Shown: positions 11,435 to 24,937 of the stretch, one piece after another
Numbering within the stretch: position 1 is the stretch's first letter
How the letters are laid out: each line of letters opens with the position of its first letter
Assembly (NCBI GenBank): GCA_032622095.1
Contig: CP136061.1
Coordinates: 128,726,754 to 128,790,753, forward strand
DNA: 64,000 bases
Source of the DNA: Siphonodentalium dalli
Lineage: Eukaryota > Mollusca > Scaphopoda > Gadilida > Siphonodentaliidae
Direction: 5' to 3'
Notes under the pieces: generated by a model
Told to the model about the DNA's origin: nothing
Databases searched by the model: none
The model's input: the letters and a program-made list of their open reading frames with translations, nothing else
Made by a program: the position numbers and the translations under genes

Positions 11435-11646
11435 CAGTAATGCTCTAATTAATCGACTCCTTAACCACAGCAGAATTATGGGTAACTTTTCAAGATTTAG
11501 TCGGAAATATGGCTTGTTGTCATTCATCGGAAACTCTCGCCGAGAGCTTTCCGATGAATGGCAACAAGCCATATTTCCGACTAAATCCTGAAAAGTTACC
11601 CATAATTCTGCTATGGTTAAGGAGTTGATTAATTAGAGCATTACTG
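11435..11646. mobile_element. Tc1/mariner-like palindromic MITE, family A copy 4
   Basis: CAGTAATGCTC to GAGCATTACTG, TA on both sides, with long complementary arms meeting near 11540. The terminal substitution (CTC for CCC) is mirrored in both arms. Confidence 0.83.
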
Positions 11647-12481
11647 TATATCTGTTCCTCAATCTGATGTTAATATGTGTTTCCTTACAAGTTAGATCTG
11701 AAGATTTATACAGTTGACCAAATATTGCCATCTTATGAAAACAGTTGCATGGGCTTATACTAATCATAATTCCATGCATCAGTTAAACAGGTGGAAAAAT
11801 ACACTATGTTGCATCCGCCAACAAAAATATTCCTCTGGTGTTTTGAAACCAGGAAATTCTCTCAGACTAAACAGCCTGCATGTGAAGCTCATAACATGTT
11901 ATCTGGCATCCATGACCCTGAACCACTCATTATCCCTGGAGTAAGAGATACAACAGACCCCAGGTGCAATCTATTGGAAGTGAAGGAGTACACCCAGTAC
12001 ACCTTCAACAACAAATTTTCTTCTGGATCAGGTTTCACTTGAGGTATACTGGCATGTTTTTACCTAGCTACACAGAGATGAGGAATACTCAAAAGAAATG
12101 ATTAGCACCTTTATCAAAGAAGATTAAAACATAGACAGGTTTTCAGACTTTGATGGATACATAATGGATTACCATCTGACTTTAATATAGCTTCATTATC
12201 CATGCACTGGATTTATTTAGCATGAGAGAATACGCTTTTAAATCAGTGAGCCTGCCGAGTATATAAACAGTTCCACTGCCAAAAATAGCCAACATAGAGA
12301 GTAGCTATAGTGATGAAGAGATGAAATTAGCATTCTTAATTCACCTGTTTGAGGAAAGCTGTCGCAGGATGCAGGTCTGATGAAATAACTCAACAATTTG
12401 CCAAATATTAAATAGTACACCTAATGGCTGTAAAAGCATGCTTATCATTGCTTCAAAGGTAGCCTTTACACTCATACATGA

Positions 12482-12500
12482 TAAGATCCCCCCCCCCCGC
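12482..12500 (+). repeat. Short poly-C tract
   Basis: A C-homopolymer run inside intron 1. Confidence 0.7.
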
Positions 12501-12724
12501 CAATGAACCACTGAATGCTGAATGTTGGTTGGTTGAAATTGCGTCTTGTTTCCATATGCATGTCTAATGTAGCTGTTAAAGTACTCAAAGACTCATGTGA
12601 TTAAGCACTATACAAAAACTATTCATTATTATTATTGTTGTATAGAAGAAACTTGCAACATGAAAATGGGAGCTATAAATACATATCTAATAGGCTAGTT
12701 GAATATAAATATAAGAAATGGATG

Positions 12725-13105
12725 TTAAAGACATATTAAGTACTTGTTCGGGTGCATGAAACTGATAAGATAGTATGCGGGCGCTATGCCAACTGGAGGG
12801 ATGCAAGATTCTACTAACATCGCAGAAAATCTGAAGATAGGCGACCGTACCACTCCATAGAAAACATAGTCAGAACATCTCTCAATCGTAAATATATACT
12901 ACTCGATTCGGGAGGCATCCATCGACAATAAACTAACGAAAACGATTTCGCCATCGAGAGTCACTGCATTTAATTAATATATATTAAAGAATGACCATGT
13001 GTGCTGTCTATTTGGATATAATATTTCAAAAAATTACTACTTTAAACAAGATTATTCTCCATTTCTATTTTATCACCCTACCGGGGTGTTTCACATCACT
13101 TTAAT
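12725..13105 (-). repeat. Diverged single copy of the 485-bp satellite's element
   Basis: Read on the minus strand, it follows the satellite monomer at 32.3-35.2 kb block by block: TTAAAGTGATGTGAAACAC, then GACTCTCGATGGCGAAATC, then CCGAATCGAG, then GATGTTAGTAGAAT, then CACCCGAACAAGT, ending ATATGTCTTTAA. Identity is clearly lower than among array copies. It is a solo copy, not tandem, and it lacks the array's spacer. Confidence 0.75.
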
Positions 13106-13131
13106 TTTGTTTGCTCCACATTATCTGTATA

Positions 13132-13320
13132 CAGTAATGCACTAAATAATCGACTCCTTAACCACAAAAGAATTATGGATAATTTTTCAGGATTTAGTTG
13201 GAAATATGGCTCAGTGAGAGCTTTCCGATGAATGGCAACAAGCCATATTTCCAACTAAATCCTGAAAAATTACCCATACTTCTGCTGTGGTTAAGGAGTC
13301 GATTATTTAGGGCATTATTG
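13132..13320. mobile_element. Tc1/mariner-like palindromic MITE, family A copy 5
   Basis: CAGTAATGCAC to GGGCATTATTG with TA on both sides. It has an asymmetric deletion at the centre: the left arm jumps from 'GGAAATATGGCT' straight to 'CAGTGAGAGC'. It inserted about 30 bp from the solo satellite copy. Confidence 0.8.
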
Positions 13321-13324
13321 TAGC

Positions 13325-15185
13325 CTAATTTGAATGAGAACTGGGTTCCATAGAGCATGGATGTAAGTTGGTCAGACTTTGTCTGACATTTTTATGTGTG
13401 GAATACTTTCGACAAACTATCAGACCAACTCCGTGGAACACAAACAAATCAACATCTGTGTTTTAAGTGGTGAGTTTTTTGTAGTTCTATAAGCTCAGAA
13501 CAAGTATGTACAATACAATAGTCAAGAATAGTGAAGTGATGCTTGGGCTGGGACATCAATCGCAGTAGTATAAACATTCCGATCTCCAATTCTAGTGAAA
13601 AGTTTGTATCAATGGTAGCAAAATATCACTTCAGAAGATGAATGATTATTCTTCTTGACTACTTATGCGGAGCAATGGTTGGCTAATATTCCTGCTCATG
13701 CTTGTCATTTGCTAAATGCTGCTAAATGGCCTGTATTCTCTGCTCGTGTATGTGAGTGTATGTGACGCAGTTGTAAAACTAATCCGCTTTTTGTTTAGGC
13801 AATCACCTGAATAATAACACCACAGTATCACAGTGCAGAATGCAGAATGGTACATGTGTACTTAAATCACTTGATATTAATTCAATATGAAGAAAGTTTT
13901 TTATTAAACGGAATGAAATAACAACCAGTGATGTTGAGTAATTTCTACACTATGTGTTTGTTAACATGCATGGTAACCACTGGTATGCACCTTCCATGCA
14001 TAACTTAAAATTTAATGTCCAATAAAGTGTCAGTCTTATTTATTTTTCCACACACCTGAGTGCACCTGTGATAGATCGCTTGTGCAGTAATTTCCTACAT
14101 TGTTCTAAGGTTAATAAATCAATATCCTGTTCAAGCAGTGTATCATTATTCGTTTAATCTTTATGAATACTGCAGATTACGCAGCTGTTTTCAATACCAA
14201 TAATACCTGACTGCGAACAAAAATGACAATGTAGCCATCTCATAATGACGTGTTTTTATCTTTATCATCTCAATGATATTGAATGTGTCCACGTAATCTT
14301 ATATTGCATGCTAGTCTTTTAGACAGTACATGTTCAGTCAATGCATATACATGTAATTATGCTTTGTCCAGTTGACTTACATGGCTATATATTATTTAAA
14401 CAGGCCAGGGCATCTTTGAATGAGGTTGTTGGTTATAAGTGAAGCTTCTTTATTTATCACTACATTGTATGAACTTAAATGTGGGAGGATATACAGTATT
14501 CAAAATGTATCTCGGAAACGACTCATATAAGCATATATAGTTATATACACTTGCTGTCAGATCCGAACCATAAATTCTCAATTCATCCTATATTTGTAAC
14601 TGTATAAAAATTAAATTACATGGAATAAATATTCTTTAAACTAAAAAGTATCTCCACAGGATACTGAAGTTAGATATCTGCTGATTGAAAATCCTACCCT
14701 ATAATATTAATGCAAGCCAGGTTTTCCTTCATTATTCTTGCCAATCCATCATCACACATCAATATAATCCAGGCATAACATAAATAAATGACTAAACAGA
14801 TCAATGGGCATCAAATAATTAACAATTAAAGCATCATACCAGAAAACTACAGTGAACCGTTAGGAGATCGGATTATAAGATCTGTTGTGTGAATGTTGCT
14901 TAGAGTGCCGAGAGGTCAGAGGGTAGTTCAGCAACAGTTGTACAAATATACATTTGAATTAATTGGAACATTCTACACTTCATTTGTTAAATTTTTGATA
15001 ACACATTCAGATAAGGCTACAATAAAATTGCCCGGTTTGCTGAACATATTTGGGTTGAAAAAAAGTGGATGCAGGAAGAGAAAAAAATAAAATATGCATC
15101 ACCACGATAACAATTGATAAATAGCAGAACTGTCCATGAATTTCTAAAGATTTTTAAATACAGTAAGTTTTAGCCATATTATAAA
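13325..15185. other. Intron 1 stretch, nothing recognised
   Basis: AT-rich DNA with no assignable repeat. A short imperfect inverted pair (GTTCCATAGAGC / TCCGTGGAAC) lies at 13345-13440. Its meaning is unknown. Confidence 0.45.
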
Positions 15186-15188
15186 AAT

Positions 15189-16095
15189 AAACAAGAGGTG
15201 GCATCAGAGATGCTGTGTCTCGTTTTCGGTGGCTTACCGCCGGTGGCTACCGCCAATTGGTGTGCATCAGTATCGGTAGACTAATTGATAGGTAAAATCG
15301 AAAAATGACTAATTAAGGGCCATAACTCTATCAAATTTTATCGGGCCAGGCTGGTTTTCGAACTCGTCCGAAATATTCTTGGCAAGTAAGTCTATTCCAA
15401 ATTTTAAACAAATCGGAGGACGTTTGTTGAAGTTATCGCGCTAACGAGCTCAAAATTCGTACAAAATGACTACTTAAGGACCATAACTCTATCAAATTTT
15501 ATCGGACCGGGCCGGTTTTCTAACTCGTCCGAGGTATTCTTGGGAGACACCTATATATCAAAATTTCAATCAAATAGGATGATGTTTGTTAAATTATCGC
15601 GCTAACGAGCTGAAAATTTCGTAAAAAATGACTAATTAAGGGCCATAACTCTATCATATTTTATCGGACCAGGCCGGTTTTCGAACTCGTCCGAGATATT
15701 CTTGGGAGACACCTATATACCAAATTTCAATCAAATCGGATAACGTTTGTTGAAGTTATCGCGCTAACGAACTGAAAATTCGTGAAAAATGACTAATTAA
15801 GGGCCATAACTCTATCAAATTTTATCGGACCAGGCCGGTTTTCGAACTCGTCCGAGATATTCTTGGGAGACACCTATATCCCAAATTTCAATCGAATCAG
15901 ATAACGTTTGTTGAAGTTGTTGCGCTAACGAGCCTAAAATCAGTGAAAAATGGCAAAGGGCCATAACTCTGTAATAAATGTGCTGACGAACCCGATTTTT
16001 TGTCTGCAGCTTACGTGCATGGATATGTACCCACACACACGCCGCCCGCCATCCCTCATCAAACTATAAGTCGAGTTTTGGAAAAAAACTCGACT
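15189..16095 (+). repeat. Tandem ATAACTC repeat, five units of ~161 bp
   Basis: It starts AACAAGAGG. 'GGGCCATAACTCTATCAAAT' (or a close variant) recurs at 15317, 15478, 15640, 15801 and 15957, spaced 161, 162, 161 and 156 bp. Each unit also contains 'TTCGAACTCGTCCGA', 'ATATTCTTGG' and 'TTATCGCGCTAACGA'. The block ends in a small hairpin, AGTCGAGTTTT...AAAACTCGACT, at 16069-16095, suggesting a defined 3' end. There is no coding capacity. Confidence 0.8.
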
Positions 16096-16099
16096 AACT

Positions 16100-19000
16100 A
16101 GGGCATTTCTTCCCATAAAACTGTATAAATAATGGAAAATAATGTGAAAGCAAGCATGAGACATTGCTACCATCTATTTTCTTCACTTTTGTGACCACAT
16201 GCTTTGTATTTTTTAATCAACATGAACATAAACCAATCAAGTAAAAAGTTTAATTATTTTTCTGGTACAATATTGAGAAAAATGTTGTGGCATGGGTTTG
16301 TAAACCAAGCTAAATATTACATTGCTGTTAGCCTGTTGCCCAACAATAACAAGCAGAAAAAACTCCCTAAAGCTTCCCTTCAATCAATGTAGAGATTTTT
16401 TTGTTTAGTTGAGGTTTAGCTTTATTTCAGTGACAAAGGCATATCACAATGAGAATGTATAGAAATGTTCAGCACACAGCATCAGGCTTCTTGTTGAAAT
16501 TATTAACTGAAACATGAACATCCATAAAATGAATGATTGGGATCTATTCATCAGAAAGTACGCAACTATCAGTTAAAATGCAGACTCAGTATATCTCAAA
16601 CATAGGTTATAGTGAGTCAGCATTTAGTCAGTACACCTGAATAATCAGTCGCCTTTGGAGAAGAGATCTACAAATTATGTGGACCCCGTAAGGTATAAGT
16701 ACATATATGCAGGCTATAGCCAAGTCTGGTTAACGATGGCAAGCAACAGTTATAATATATTGTTGGTAGCAAAGTCTCATGTTATTATTAATGAATGTTA
16801 AATTCAGTGCAATTGAAACAAAATGCATTTGGAGCAAACTATACCCGCAGTTCTAAATGGACTAAACAAGAGACAATATTTAAGTATGGTACTAATTGCC
16901 GAAGGAACTGCTAGTTTTGATATGGTTAATTGGAAATGATTTTGAAATTATATCATCCACATGACCAAATTATATATGATACATACACATTCTGAGAACA
17001 GCTATACATACAATGTGACTGAGCTAGGCTGTACACAGAATATCATAATTGGCCTACTCAACAACCACCTGAAAGAATACATGAGCCCATGCCATAGGAG
17101 GCATATGTTGTATTTAACATGATGTTGTTGATGGGGCAGACTGGGGTCAAGACCAGGTGTGGTAAATCCAGTGGTCAATGTCCAGCCACTAATATACCAG
17201 TGACCAGTGTTTACTATTAGGATTACGGGTATGGGCAATAGTTTAATAGTGTGGGCTCTACAAATATGCATACTCTTAACCCTTTGGCTTTCTTCTCATA
17301 ATTTGACATATTAGTTTTTGCAGTTTGCCGGGAAAACCCACATGAGTCAGGGGTGGCACCAGGAGAGGGGTCAGGGCTCTACCCCCTATCGTGGATGTTT
17401 AAAGAGGATTTATCACCAAATATGTGGATATCTCAGGTTTGGAGAGACGTGGGTGAGGCCTCAGGTTACACACCCTTTAACAAAACTTCGAAAGATTAAA
17501 TTAAAATTGAGAAAAGATGTATTCATCCAGAGATGGACAACCTCAAATTAACCCAGACTACAGTAATATCAGGACTAATTTAACAGGTTGGCATTAATCA
17601 TTAACAGAATGAACTCATTAACATCAGCCTGTACAGCCAACTAATTATATTAAATAGCTGCTTTGACAGGATAGCTGACTCAGCGCTGAATGACTACATT
17701 GTTGATGTCTAAATTTATTTATGTCTGACCTCATGATGTACCATGACATTTAAAAGCAGCATATAATAAGTAAATAACAAAGAAAACACAAGATGAGATT
17801 TTTTTATGATTAGAGTTTAAAATATGAAATATCATGTAACCAACACCTTACACCATGTAGGCTAAGCTTCAATTAACATATTTAACTTTAGGGACATAAA
17901 CAGGGTGCTATCAATGTCATAGCCTGAGTGGGTTTATAGAATTCAATTTGCAAGGGAGGATATCACATCAAGCTCGGGTAACTTAAAAGATAAATGTGCA
18001 TGAAAATGTGTGGGTTGTGGGTCTTAATATGGTAAGACTGCTGCATAGATTCAATGGATTGCAAATAATGAAATCTATGACAGCAACTCAGCAAGTCGTT
18101 CATGATAAATATGCAGGTCTTATTTACACAGGGATATATTATATCGACTTTCTTCGCACAGAACAAACACAATTCGACCTTCAGTCTTCACTCTGACTCT
18201 GTTCATGATAATTGATATTTTGGTGTGAATAAGACAAGAAGAATACTTTCATAGTGACAACAATGTGTTTGTCATCATCTGTTATACCCTACTTCCAAAG
18301 AAAACAAGAAAAATGAGCAGTTGAGCCTGCATGATCCTAAAAAAACACATTACCCAAATTAAAACTTGTGTGCAATAATAAATTTGGTATTTTATATCGT
18401 CGGTCGTTATGGTGTCATGATAAAAAAACAGAGTGAATTTTCGTCATAATATTGAAATTGAGTCAATTCAAATAATTGAACGATGATTATTATTTTATAT
18501 ATTATAACTATTGGAATAAATTGGCTTCAAGTTCTTCTGTACCGGTATACACGTTAATTTGAAAAAGGAAATGTTAGATATCTGTATTAGAATTTAAGTT
18601 AGACTTTGGAGAAATTTAGGCTAATTTATAGGAATGACATGCAGACCGTCTATATCTTCAACTGAGAGATAGGCCCACCTGGGTTAATTGGCTGACGCTA
18701 GTTACGCTTTGATCGCATCTAGTAGACTCTGTCAGACCCCCTGCAGCAAACCATCAACTTTGGAGAATATCCAATTTATCAGGACTTTAATCAATAAAAT
18801 TTAATCATACATGTCAAGGCAAGTTTCATAAAATATATGTGAACATTATGTGGCTTTGCAGAAAATAGCTGCGTGTAGTACGATTAAGCCATGTTAATTC
18901 TCAGACTCACCCGGACTCATGGGTTTTAAATGGTCAATATCCGTGGGCATGTGGTCTATCGGTGACAGATGTGGCATACGACCACATATGGCGCATATAT

Positions 19001-20580
19001 ATAGTGTCAGCTAGAACCCTATACTTGCCACTTCCAGTCTTCACTATAGAATACGACCAAACACGAATCAATCTTCAGCCGAGTGTGTGTGCCAACCAAA
19101 GCTGTGCATTTTTTCACTAACTGTACATATTTTCCGGTCTAGATACTCAGCTGGGATATAGCACTGCATTCATGAGCGTTATGTATATAAATGCAATGGT
19201 GTTGAAGAAAAATATTCCGACACCAATCGACAGAAGATATCGGTACCTATGTACTCTTTAAATAGGTGATGCAAAATAAAACAATTGAATTGATAGAATG
19301 TACAAGTCAGAGAAAACAAATTCTATCTCATAGAACTCCCCTATAGACAAAACTTACTGACAATTCTGGTGAAATTTAGAAGAAATTACTCTGGGATTTT
19401 TTTTGAAAATTCAGTGGACTTCCGCGAAATTTAAGCAAGTTTCAAATGTCGATTTCAGCGAAATTCCAGTGTTTTACATGAAAACACACACGAATTTGGA
19501 TTTTCAGGAGGATTAACTGCGATAGGGATAGGCACATTGTGAATACAGAAAAAAAAACCCGTGACCTTATTGGGGCTGTACGTAACCTTTAATTTCTCTA
19601 TGTTATAAATATAGTATCAAGTTGGCATTAATTAGTCTACAGATCACATATAGTGTACCACCACCATACATGTACCGGTAACTACAATTATGGCATTGTG
19701 TTGCCTATATATATAAGGCTACCTCTTTCGGTGCGCGACCTAAGCTCCCGTGCATGGTTACACGTTGAATTGTTTTAAACGCAAGGGAACCTTTTTTCTT
19801 CATATAAGTATGAATCTCACAAAATGGCTCCTTTAATGTATTTACCCTCGCTCGATTAGGCTACTCCTAATAGAATAACCGGTGCCATATATAATTGACC
19901 CATGCATCATGCGTTACATAATAGACGGTTGTAGGCAATATGCGCCATCACTCGTGTATAGATTTCTCCGTAATTATATATCAAGTGCAAATAAAATTAA
20001 GATAAAATAGTACAGACCCGCGTGTAAACCAGTGTACAGTCCTATATGCGCCATCATTTGAGTGCAAAGTACTTGTGTTTGGTATATGAGTATATTGAAT
20101 AAGGGGCTCATTACACAAGCTTATCAACAAACGCATAATATTTTTTTTTCTTCATATCTTGTATCATTTTAATGCATCTATTTCCGGACAACACTTTTAC
20201 AATAACATAATTTGTATGGAAATCGTTTTGAAGACACGTTTGTATAATATCCATAACAATCCATATAGCAATATGCTCTGGAAGGCAATACACCAATCAC
20301 CATAACATAACAAAAGCATGCATATAAATATGTTCAGCTGCCATCTTGTAAACATTTTGTATCTAAATCGACTGTATTGGGAGAGGGGCTTCATAATTTG
20401 AAAAAAATTGTGCCACGATCCCTTTTGTATTATTTGCAAATAAAATACGTTTCAAGTCAATCCTCGAAAAAAGTGGTGTATGTGCACAAACCATTTGAAA
20501 TTATCGGCCGTTAGTCTTACATGCGTATTGTGTAAAATTCTAGAGTCGTTTGTTGCCGATTCTTTGATGGAAGAAATTAA
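16100..20580. other. Intron 1 stretch, nothing recognised
   Basis: About 4.5 kb of AT-rich DNA in which I recognise no exon, terminal repeat or tandem array. ORFs are short and unrelated to families I know. Confidence 0.45.
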
Positions 20581-20584
20581 TCTT

Positions 20585-20750
20585 CTCACAGATTGTCAGC
20601 ACAGATTTAGGCAGAAACGTTCGTGTAAGACACAATTAATAGTAAAATGATTGAAGTTCATCACATCAAAATTGGACGAACACCGACCAGTTGATACCAT
20701 ATATTTAGAATTTAGAAAAGCATTTGACTCAGTTCCTCATGAAATACAGA
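20585..20750 (+). pseudogene. Dead LINE reverse-transcriptase fragment
   Basis: In one frame it reads LTDCQHRFRQKRSCKTQLI, a stop (TGA at 20648-20650), then SKLDEHRPVDTIYLEFRKAF and DSVPHE. This is the fingers-to-motif-A region of a non-LTR retrotransposon reverse transcriptase of the CR1/Jockey type, where the family pattern is DCQHGFR-RSC-TQL and (F/Y)LDF-KAFD-VPH. The catalytic Asp of motif A is replaced by Glu. The rest of the domain is missing. It is an inactive 5'- and 3'-truncated remnant. Confidence 0.75.
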
Positions 20751-20952
20751 TTGGAAGGATGTTATAAAAGCGGTGAAGAATGTCCATTATATATGTCCAC
20801 GACTTCAATATATCAAGCTGTATTTATAAGAGACTGAATTGCATCAAAATTTGCCGTTTTGGATAAGAAGTAATCAAAACAATTTGGTGCTATAAAATCT
20901 GCTTACCAGCCTTTTTGTTGAATCTTGATTACCAGTTAAAATTGACACGTGA

Positions 20953-21470
20953 ATCCCGATAGATCATGCCATGAATCTCTACACTCTGTCTAACGCCCGT
21001 ATAAATCATATTCCACTATAGTACAAAACCTTGGAACTTTTTGAAGTTTTGACAGGGAACCTTATAAAGTCGGAACAATAACGCGGGGAATATATTTCTC
21101 AGCTATTATCTGTTCCTTAACAATGTACTTCACAATAGGTGAATGTCCCATCTCAAAATTGCATGTTTTTCTATGACCTTTGTGAGCAGATATCGCAATT
21201 AACATTGAATTATTTACCCAGGAGAAATGCTATAATTGTCAGCAACGCAAAGCAAAATATCTCAAAAATTCGCTTTAATCATGAAATTTCGAGTTGGGAC
21301 CTTCACCTACAGTAAACTAAGAAATATTTTCCCCGAGTTATTTTTTCGACTTTATATAAGGTTCCCTGTCAAAATTTCAAAAAGTTCCCAAGGTTTTGTA
21401 CTGGTGGAATATGATCTCTACGGGCGTTAGCCATGCAGAGTAGAGATTCATGGCATGATCTAGAATCCCG
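20953..21470. mobile_element. Long inverted-repeat (fold-back) element, ~520 bp
   Basis: The left arm (20953-21215) and the right arm (21235-21470, reversed) share 'GATCATGCCATGAATCTCTAC', 'TAACGCCCGTA', 'ATCATATTCCA', 'TACAAAACCTTGG', 'TTTTGACAGGGAACCTTATA' and further blocks in the same order. The arms are imperfect, so the element is not very recent. I could not fix a target-site duplication. Confidence 0.7.
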
Positions 21471-21474
21471 AGTA

Positions 21475-24400
21475 CCAGAAAAGGGTGACACCCTAATGAT
21501 TCAACAGCTACTGTGAGCTACAACACCAAGCTTTCTATGCAATATGTAGTATATGTAAGTATACTGCATTCTGCGACTTAACAATGACGAAACAACTAGT
21601 TTGGTTCATCCCCAACACTTTCTGCAAAGAACAAATCATGGCGGAGAAAAAATGGAGCAATGCAGCACCGTCGGCCGACAGCTAAGAGATATACCACGAC
21701 AAACGTGAAGGAAAAACACTCTCATTATACACAGATGATCGTGTCGGTATAGTCGGGATGTGATTATTTCTTTTTCAAGGCTCTTGCATATGAGTATAAG
21801 ATACATTGATGTACATTGAACAATTATTGTGTATTGTATTGAACAGCAGTCGGCTTATACCGTACATATAATAAGCTATGCTGAATTTGGAATTGTTCCC
21901 ATGGCTCTGATGAATCTTACCGCCTGTTTGCATAAACCCGAAACGTATGATTAGACCTAGAGGCCTATGTTGCCCGTCTGTTCACGGTTAACGTTTCTTT
22001 CCCCTTGACAGCCTTCGTGACCTTGGTGATTCCCGACTCTTACATAATCGAGATACACCGAAAAACCACCACCGAGGAGACATGAGACGGCCACTTGCAA
22101 GGGCTTTTGTACCGCGCACCATGCATCCTTGTTAGAGAGGTTAATTCACTTTTAAAAGTAATAAGATTGGACGAAAAACAGTGAGACAATTTTTTTTCAA
22201 TGTGGCTATATGTCCCCAATAACCAACAATGCATATATTTGTCGATATACAAAGACACAAAACGTGGAAACAGACGCTCAGATGTATAAAACAAGCTCAT
22301 TTGCATACACCATCTATCGTGACAACATGTCGCCAGGTTGCCATGTGTCACGAACAAATATGTTGCCAGAGATGTGTCATGTATATGTACTGACAATGGT
22401 GTACGGCATAATTATCAGCATATATACATGTACCATGATGTTGTGTGCCAAGCGTGTGTTTTATGTATATTATTATTTGGACAAAACCTCATCTCAGGAT
22501 GATCATCCAACTAATCATTGTAAATCTCAGGGTCATTGATATTCGCCAGGATTTGCGTGCTATTAGATACGCGCTCTCTGTATTTGTTGTTCTGGCAAAC
22601 AACGCGACAATGATGTCTTGGGCATAACAACAATAGAAAGAAAAAGTACTGATTGGCGAAGTATACGCTAATAATCAGAAGATACGTCTGACAAAGCGCG
22701 TCTCCCGATAAGGTTCCAGCACACGCACCGCCTCCAATCGAACGCGGCTAGAACGCACGGAGTGGTAGTAGTAACTTTAGATTGCCATGCAGTCCTCGCA
22801 TTAGAGGTGTCTATCTCATATATTAGTAAAGCATCTCTCTGATGTCTCTGGTAAATAAATCACTGGTAAATATGCACCGTCTTGTAAATCTTTCGCATCT
22901 CGGAGGTGTTGCCAATTTTTACATTTACAGGAATGCCTCTGTTACAGACGATTTACAAATAATTACTTGGGTTTTATGCCAATCGGCGAAGGATGTGTAT
23001 CAAGTACGGGCTACAGCTCTGAGCGGACACAAACAATACGTGGGATTACATGAAATACTATAGCTATAGACATATGTGGGATATAATCTGAGTTTGTTCT
23101 AATATGATAGTATCCATTGTACTATCCATGTTCACGATGGCCGAAGAATCGTTATAATCTTAACGAAAAAACAAGCCAAAGAAATGTTTTCATGAGTTTG
23201 CCAGTTTTGATTGGTTTGTCTTCAGCTACAACATGCAATCAATCAAACGCATACATGCAACCATCTGAAATGCTTTATATCTCAAGTTTTGTCTATGACG
23301 ACACGCACGTTCAGGATGTGTTTATGTCCGCGTATTGGAGACTATACCACCACAAGTTGCGCCACTCGTGGGGTCAACGTCTTAAGATGAGAATAAGTGA
23401 AAATATTTTCAGCTAACATATATTTTCGAATTTGAGTCTCTCGCGTACAAAAAGATCAAAATTTAGTTCACAACGTTCAATTCCTAATTGATGCCTATGG
23501 CATTTTTTTTAAAACAAAATATCACAGAAATATGGTAAATCACAAATACACCCCAGACATGCTGCTCTTCGTTTTATGCAAAAGCCGATGGAATTGCTCA
23601 GACGGTGTATATATAGATGGAGCACTTTACCTCGACCGCTGATGAATTATACCTAGCACCATACGCGACAGGTGTTCTTCGTATCCCCATTGCATTCATA
23701 AGAGCCGACATGTGCTACTAATTGCATACAGTACTGACGCTACTGGGTTCCCCCACAGATAGAATCTTTATACACATAACCAACCACCACACCAGCTATT
23801 GTAATATACAGCATATATACCCACACCTATATCAGTGCACTCAAGATACTCAGAATATTAACATGATGCCAACACTAAATTCTAATTCCGTCTGAACGCC
23901 GGATATTACCGATATACAAGGCCAGAGCTTAAAGATGTATATAAGTTGGAAATTAGATGTATAAAAGCACCCCAGGATACCCGTTAATGCATTAAAAGAC
24001 AGGACAGGTCTTAAAACATGAGATAGGTCTATACATCATTCTTATACAACATTGGAAAGCACTACAATCCATACATATAGCAAAAGCTATGTCGGGTTGT
24101 TAGGGGGTATATATAGAGAAAGTATATAACTTTGTTATATATACATGAAGATCGTTTACATTTAACATACAACTATAATCATTCTTTTCAATTTCCGCGA
24201 AAGACCTATATACTCCAACATCATTGCACTGTGGCAACAATGATCATACCCCATATAAAACTGCATATAGCCATATGTATGGACTACATTTCAGATAATG
24301 ATTCAAACAGTGTCCAACATATAGGCATTGTGATCCAAACCAGGTCTTTCCTTAAGTCACTGTAAGAATTGACATCATTGCGACGACATCGTTCTGTGAT

Positions 24401-24930
24401 CTTGATAGCGATTGTTCTGGTGGAATTAGAATGCATGTTGCTTAAACTTTAGTTCAATTAGAGCAAAGATGTTCTAACTTATTGTGTTTGCCAAACGCGA
24501 AAGCAAACATTTCCTATGTGAGGGAATGCAGGTTTGTGTCCCTTGATATGCAAGTTTAATAATACACATGCAGCCATGCAGTTTGAAACCGAGGCTAAAA
24601 CGTTGCTTTTGTACAGTTATGCGGCACTGGGCTGCACGGTATTGCGACTAGAATATAGACCACGATGTGTTTAAAATTCCTACAGATTCTTATTATTGCA
24701 CAAAATGATATATCATATATATGCTCAAACTTGTAAAGAATTCTGCTGTTATCTGACATTTTCCGGGGAACATGCAGATTGACCTTTACCATATTCCAAC
24801 GCAAGGTATACCCGAAATAAAAGAACGGTCACGAATTGTATTGTTTCTGATTAGCGGAAGGCTTAATTAATACTGTAAATGAAATTAGAGCTAAGTCTAT
24901 ATTCGTCCATAAATTATATTTTCATTACAA
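21475..24930. other. Intron 1 stretch, nothing recognised
   Basis: Several ORFs of 60-118 codons occur here on both strands. None shows a domain, and neighbouring frames overlap heavily, so I treat them as chance ORFs. Confidence 0.45.
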
Positions 24931-24937
24931 AAAAAGC

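Noticed and set aside
21900-23420. Cluster of ORFs up to 118 codons
   Set aside because: Overlapping frames on both strands, no recognisable family and no splice context with filamin. Most likely chance.
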